DNA from: Bifidobacterium sp.
GTDB taxonomy: Bacteria > Actinomycetota > Actinomycetes > Actinomycetales > Bifidobacteriaceae
Length of the DNA stretch: 64,000 nt
Assembly: GCA_022649135.1 (NCBI GenBank)
Contig: JALCNP010000005.1
Coordinates: forward strand, 62,001-126,000
Reading direction: 5' to 3'
Within the stretch, counting starts at the first letter, position 1; every line of letters starts with the position of its first letter. This document shows, in pieces, positions 60,926-64,000 of the stretch. The notes beneath the pieces were generated by a model. That model ran no database searches. It was not told the DNA's origin and was given only the letters and a program-made list of their open reading frames with translations. Position numbers and translations under genes: made by a program.

Positions 60926-61795
60926 TCAGTAGCAGTGCTCTATGGTCATGAAGAATTGGCGGGCCTGCGGGGCGTTGTGCCAGAAGCGGTTCTCCTCCAG
61001 AAGCGCCAGACATTGCGACGGTTTCACCCGGTACTCCTCTATAAGTGCGCATACGATCTCGCTGGCGTGGATGTCCGCCCGCTCGCGGTCGGAAAGGAGG
61101 GCGATGTCGCAGGCCGTTCGCAGCGGGTTGGTGACGCGCAGCTCCCCGATCGCCGTGAGATGCTTTCTGGGCGCCTTCCTGTTGAAGACGCGTATCGCTC
61201 GGCCGACGACCATCGAGCGAAAGTGGGATGATGAGATGATGTCGATGCTGTCGGGGAACGCTCCCCCCAGCCACACCCATGCCGCACTGAGCGCGCAGGC
61301 GACGGTCTGGCTCGGCGACAGCGCGGCCAGGATCATGCCACGTCCGAACAGGGTGCCTGCGTGCTCCGCCCTATAGGCGTTCGATCCGTCGAATCTGTGA
61401 AGCACCCCCAGACCGGTGAGCATGGTCAGGCTCATCGGCCCGGGGAGATCGCCCGCTCCCAAAACCATCGGCATGTCATGCTCGGCGGCCTGCGGGCGTT
61501 CCATGCTGCGCAGGGCGCGGGCCGATCGGGTGAGCGCGGTGTGCGGCGCGGAACGTGCGGTGATGGGGACTGGGCGTCGCGCGCGCATGCTCGCCCCCGG
61601 CGGTCTCGCGTGCGGCGATGTGGCCGATGTGGCCTTTGACGCCAGCCAAGGCGCCAGGGCGGCGTTCGTCCGGCGGGGTGCGGTCTGCGACGGATCCGCA
61701 CCCGGCACGGTGTCTTCCTGGGGTGCGGGGGGCGGCTCCGGGACGGCGGACAGGGCTGTAAGGGACATGGAAGCGAGATTACGTGGTGGGACCAT
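60926..61795 (-). CDS. AbiEi-antitoxin-like protein
   Basis: About 289 residues. The N-terminal 100 residues are Pro/Ala-rich; the C-terminal part (MLTGLGVLHRFDGSNAYRAE, VVGRAIRVFNRKAPRKHLTA, VTNPLRTACDIALLSDRERA) resembles the type IV antitoxin AbiEi-like proteins of actinobacteria, often solitary. No AbiEii nucleotidyltransferase toxin is adjacent, so a toxin-antitoxin role is not supported here. Several Met codons are possible starts; 61795 has GGGACAGG before it. Confidence 0.6.
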   Translation of the reverse strand: MVPPRNLASMSLTALSAVPEPPPAPQEDTVPGADPSQTAPRRTNAALAPWLASKATSATSPHARPPGASMRARRPVPITARSAPHTALTRSARALRSMERPQAAEHDMPMVLGAGDLPGPMSLTMLTGLGVLHRFDGSNAYRAEHAGTLFGRGMILAALSPSQTVACALSAAWVWLGGAFPDSIDIISSSHFRSMVVGRAIRVFNRKAPRKHLTAIGELRVTNPLRTACDIALLSDRERADIHASEIVCALIEEYRVKPSQCLALLEENRFWHNAPQARQFFMTIEHCY

Positions 61796-62072
61796 GTCCT
61801 GTCCCGCTGCGTTCGGGACATTGTGGATATGTGCAAAGACAGATGCCTCTCCACCGGAGCTCGATGATGTCGCGCCGTTGGCCCATCCAGCGCCTTTCGG
61901 CACGGGGGAGGTCCGTTGTCCGCATACATGCGGGGGGAGAGGCAATCCCCATGGTCGTTCACATCACATCGGGGACGGCATGCGTGCCGAAACGGCGGAC
62001 CGAGAAGTCCGCCCGTGTCTCGCAGGGGCGGAATCGCTCGTCTGTCCCCGCTGAGCCTGATAATCGTGCATT

Positions 62073-63953
62073 ATGAGTCATATTTTGGTGAATGTCGCTT
62101 GGCCGTATGCAAACGGGCCCCGTCATATCGGGCACGTTGCCGGTTTCGGCGTGCCGTCCGATGTCTACGCGCGTTACGAGCGCATGAAGGGCAACGACGT
62201 GCTTATGGTGTCCGGTACGGACGAGCACGGAACCCCGATTCTTGTTGAGGCGGACAAGGAGGGGGTGAGCGCCCAGGAGCTCGCCAACCGCTACAATCGG
62301 GTGATCGCCAAGGATCTGTGCGATCTGGGGCTGAGCTACGACCTGTTCACCCGAACCACGACGGTCAACCACGAGCACGTGGTCCAGGAGCTTTTCAAGC
62401 AGTGTCTGAAGAACGGATACATCTACAAGGGCACGCAGAAGGTCGCGATCTCCCCGTCCACCGGCAGGACGCTTCCGGACCGCTACATCGAGGGGACCTG
62501 CCCGATATGCGGCGCCGAGGGTGCGCGGGGCGACCAGTGCGACAACTGCGGCAACGAGCTCGACCCCGACGAGCTGATCAACCCCGTGTCGAAGATCAAC
62601 GGGGAGACCCCCCGGTTCGAGGAGACGGAGCACTTCTTCCTCGACCTTCCTGCCCTCGCCGAGGCGAACCTCGCCTGGCTCAAGACGCGCGAAGGCTGGC
62701 GGACCAACGTCATCAACTTCTCTCTGGGCCTTTTCAGGGAGGTCAAGCCGCGGGCCATCACCCGCGACATCGACTGGGGGATACCCGTTCCGGTCCCCGG
62801 CTGGATCGACAACCCCAACAAGAAGCTTTACGTGTGGTTCGACGCGGTGATCGGCTACCTGTCGGCATCCATAGAATGGGCGCGGCGCAAGGGCGATCCT
62901 GATGCGTGGCGTGCGTGGTGGAACGACCCGGACACGCCCGGCTACTACTTTATGGGCAAGGACAACATCACCTTCCACTCTCAGATATGGCCCTCCGAAA
63001 TACTCGCCTACAATGGCCGGGGTTCCAAGGGCGGGGAAAGCGGCGCCCTGGGGCCGCTGAATCTCCCCGAGCAGGTTGTCGCCTCCGAATTCATGACCAT
63101 GGAAGGCAAGAAGTTCAGCTCCTCCCGCGGCATCGTGATCTACGTCAAGGACATCCTTGCCCGATATCCCGTTGACGCCGTGCGCTACTACATCTCCATA
63201 GCGGGCCCGGAGAACTCGGACTCCGACTTCACCTGGGCCGAGTTCGTGCGCCACAACAACGAGGAGCTCGCGGCTTCATGGGGCAATCTGGTCAACCGCG
63301 TGGCGAATCTCATCAGCAAGGACTTCGGATCCATCCCCGAGCTGGACGAGGACTGGATGACCGACGAGGACCGCGCCCTCCTGGAGGAGACCGCGGCGGC
63401 CTTCGATGTCGTGGGCGGACTGATCGAGCGACATCATCAGAAGAACGCGCTGACGGAGGCCATGCGCGTCGTGGGCGACATCAACAAATACATCTCCGCG
63501 ACCGAGCCCTGGAAGATCAAGGACGGGCCGCGCCGTTTGGGCACCGTTCTCCACGTGGCTGCACAGGCCGTCTCCGACGCCAACCACCTGCTTGCCCCCT
63601 TCCTGCCCCATTCGGCGCAGAAGGTGTGGGAGGCCTTGGGCGGCATGGGCGTGTTCTCGCCTCTTCCGTACCTCAAGGAGGTGTCCGACCTGGATGACCC
63701 TGATTTCACCTATCCGATCATCACCGGCGACTACAGACTCGGGGAGACGGTCCACCCGTGGGTGAGCGAGCCGCTGGTGTCGGGGACGCCCGTCCCGAAG
63801 CCAAGCCCCATCTTCGCAAAGATACCGAAGGAGGCGGTGACGCAGGAGCTTGAGCGCTTCTCCTCCGAACTCGCCCAGAGAAAGGCGGCGGAGGCCGAAA
63901 GGCTTGCGGGCGCGAAGGCGAAGCTGGCCGCGTCGCAGGGCGAGGAGGGCTGA
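62073..63953 (+). CDS. metG: Methionine--tRNA ligase
   Basis: A 626-residue class I aminoacyl-tRNA synthetase. HIGH motif in [15 protein letters not shown], zinc knuckle [18 protein letters not shown], and the KMSKS equivalent KFSSSRG in [19 protein letters not shown]; the anticodon-binding helical domain follows, and the last 30 residues are an Ala/Lys/Glu-rich helix. No tRNA-binding EMAP domain, as in many actinobacterial enzymes. Essential housekeeping gene; start ATG at 62073. Confidence 0.96.
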   Translation: MSHILVNVAWPYANGPRHIGHVAGFGVPSDVYARYERMKGNDVLMVSGTDEHGTPILVEADKEGVSAQELANRYNRVIAKDLCDLGLSYDLFTRTTTVNHEHVVQELFKQCLKNGYIYKGTQKVAISPSTGRTLPDRYIEGTCPICGAEGARGDQCDNCGNELDPDELINPVSKINGETPRFEETEHFFLDLPALAEANLAWLKTREGWRTNVINFSLGLFREVKPRAITRDIDWGIPVPVPGWIDNPNKKLYVWFDAVIGYLSASIEWARRKGDPDAWRAWWNDPDTPGYYFMGKDNITFHSQIWPSEILAYNGRGSKGGESGALGPLNLPEQVVASEFMTMEGKKFSSSRGIVIYVKDILARYPVDAVRYYISIAGPENSDSDFTWAEFVRHNNEELAASWGNLVNRVANLISKDFGSIPELDEDWMTDEDRALLEETAAAFDVVGGLIERHHQKNALTEAMRVVGDINKYISATEPWKIKDGPRRLGTVLHVAAQAVSDANHLLAPFLPHSAQKVWEALGGMGVFSPLPYLKEVSDLDDPDFTYPIITGDYRLGETVHPWVSEPLVSGTPVPKPSPIFAKIPKEAVTQELERFSSELAQRKAAEAERLAGAKAKLAASQGEEG

Positions 63954-64000
63954 CCGGGACGTGCGCCCCGCCATGGCCTCGCGCCATCCGGGTGGGCATG

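Noticed and set aside
60926-61795. Toxin-antitoxin pair
   Set aside because: Only an AbiEi-like protein is present; no nucleotidyltransferase toxin gene lies on either side.
1-64000. CRISPR arrays, rRNA genes, intact insertion sequences, riboswitches
   Set aside because: I saw no regularly spaced repeats, no rRNA sequence, no paired terminal repeats with an intact transposase and no recognisable riboswitch core.

Overview
The window reads as a chromosome segment of a high-GC actinobacterium, most likely a Bifidobacterium or close relative. The support is GC-rich coding sequence, carbohydrate ABC importers made of a binding protein plus two permeases with no dedicated ATPase, leaderless-looking regulator transcripts, and a housekeeping right end (protein O-mannosyltransferase, rsmI, metG). 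Species level is inference. Most of the DNA serves import and intracellular breakdown of plant oligosaccharides.

Layout. 1-4.7 kb: an LplABC-type sugar importer with an FCD-type GntR regulator. 5-10.2 kb: efflux and stress genes (DHA2 exporter with divergent MarR; MFS exporter with an ArsR-like regulator; an atypical SDR). 10.8-17.9 kb: a LacI-controlled operon of binding protein, two permeases and a GH31 alpha-xylosidase, preceded by two near-identical operator sites. 17.9-20.5 kb: nucleoside hydrolase remnant, LuxR-type regulator, MFS transporter. 20.5-27.2 kb: a decayed mobile region next to tRNA-Ala(CGC). It holds an endolysin broken into two separated pieces, a frameshifted integrase, a PPTase fragment and, between the endolysin pieces, a compact candidate RiPP locus: an untracked 32-codon peptide gene, a radical SAM/SPASM maturase, and a divergent ArsR regulator with an MFS exporter.

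27.7-34.5 kb: a TetR-controlled Opp/Dpp-type importer with its operator inside the promoter spacer. 34.6-38.9 kb: a membrane-anchored protein of unknown function, a GH36 alpha-galactosidase and a DedA protein. 39.2-57.8 kb: a large glycan locus with DUF624 protein, LplB/LplC permeases, binding protein, GH29, GH3, GH31, GH43 and GH42 enzymes, then on the opposite strand a GH94 cellobiose phosphorylase and an alpha/beta-hydrolase esterase, then a TetR regulator. The enzyme set matches what is needed to dismantle xyloglucan oligosaccharides (fucose, galactose, arabinose, xylose, glucan backbone, acetyl groups) after uptake. No secreted endoglucanase is present, so the cell probably takes up fragments released by others. 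A 12-base motif shared by the control regions at the two ends of this locus suggests joint control by the adjacent TetR protein.

57.8-64 kb: protein O-mannosyltransferase, RsmI, a small leucine-rich-repeat-variant protein, an AbiEi-like protein and methionyl-tRNA synthetase.
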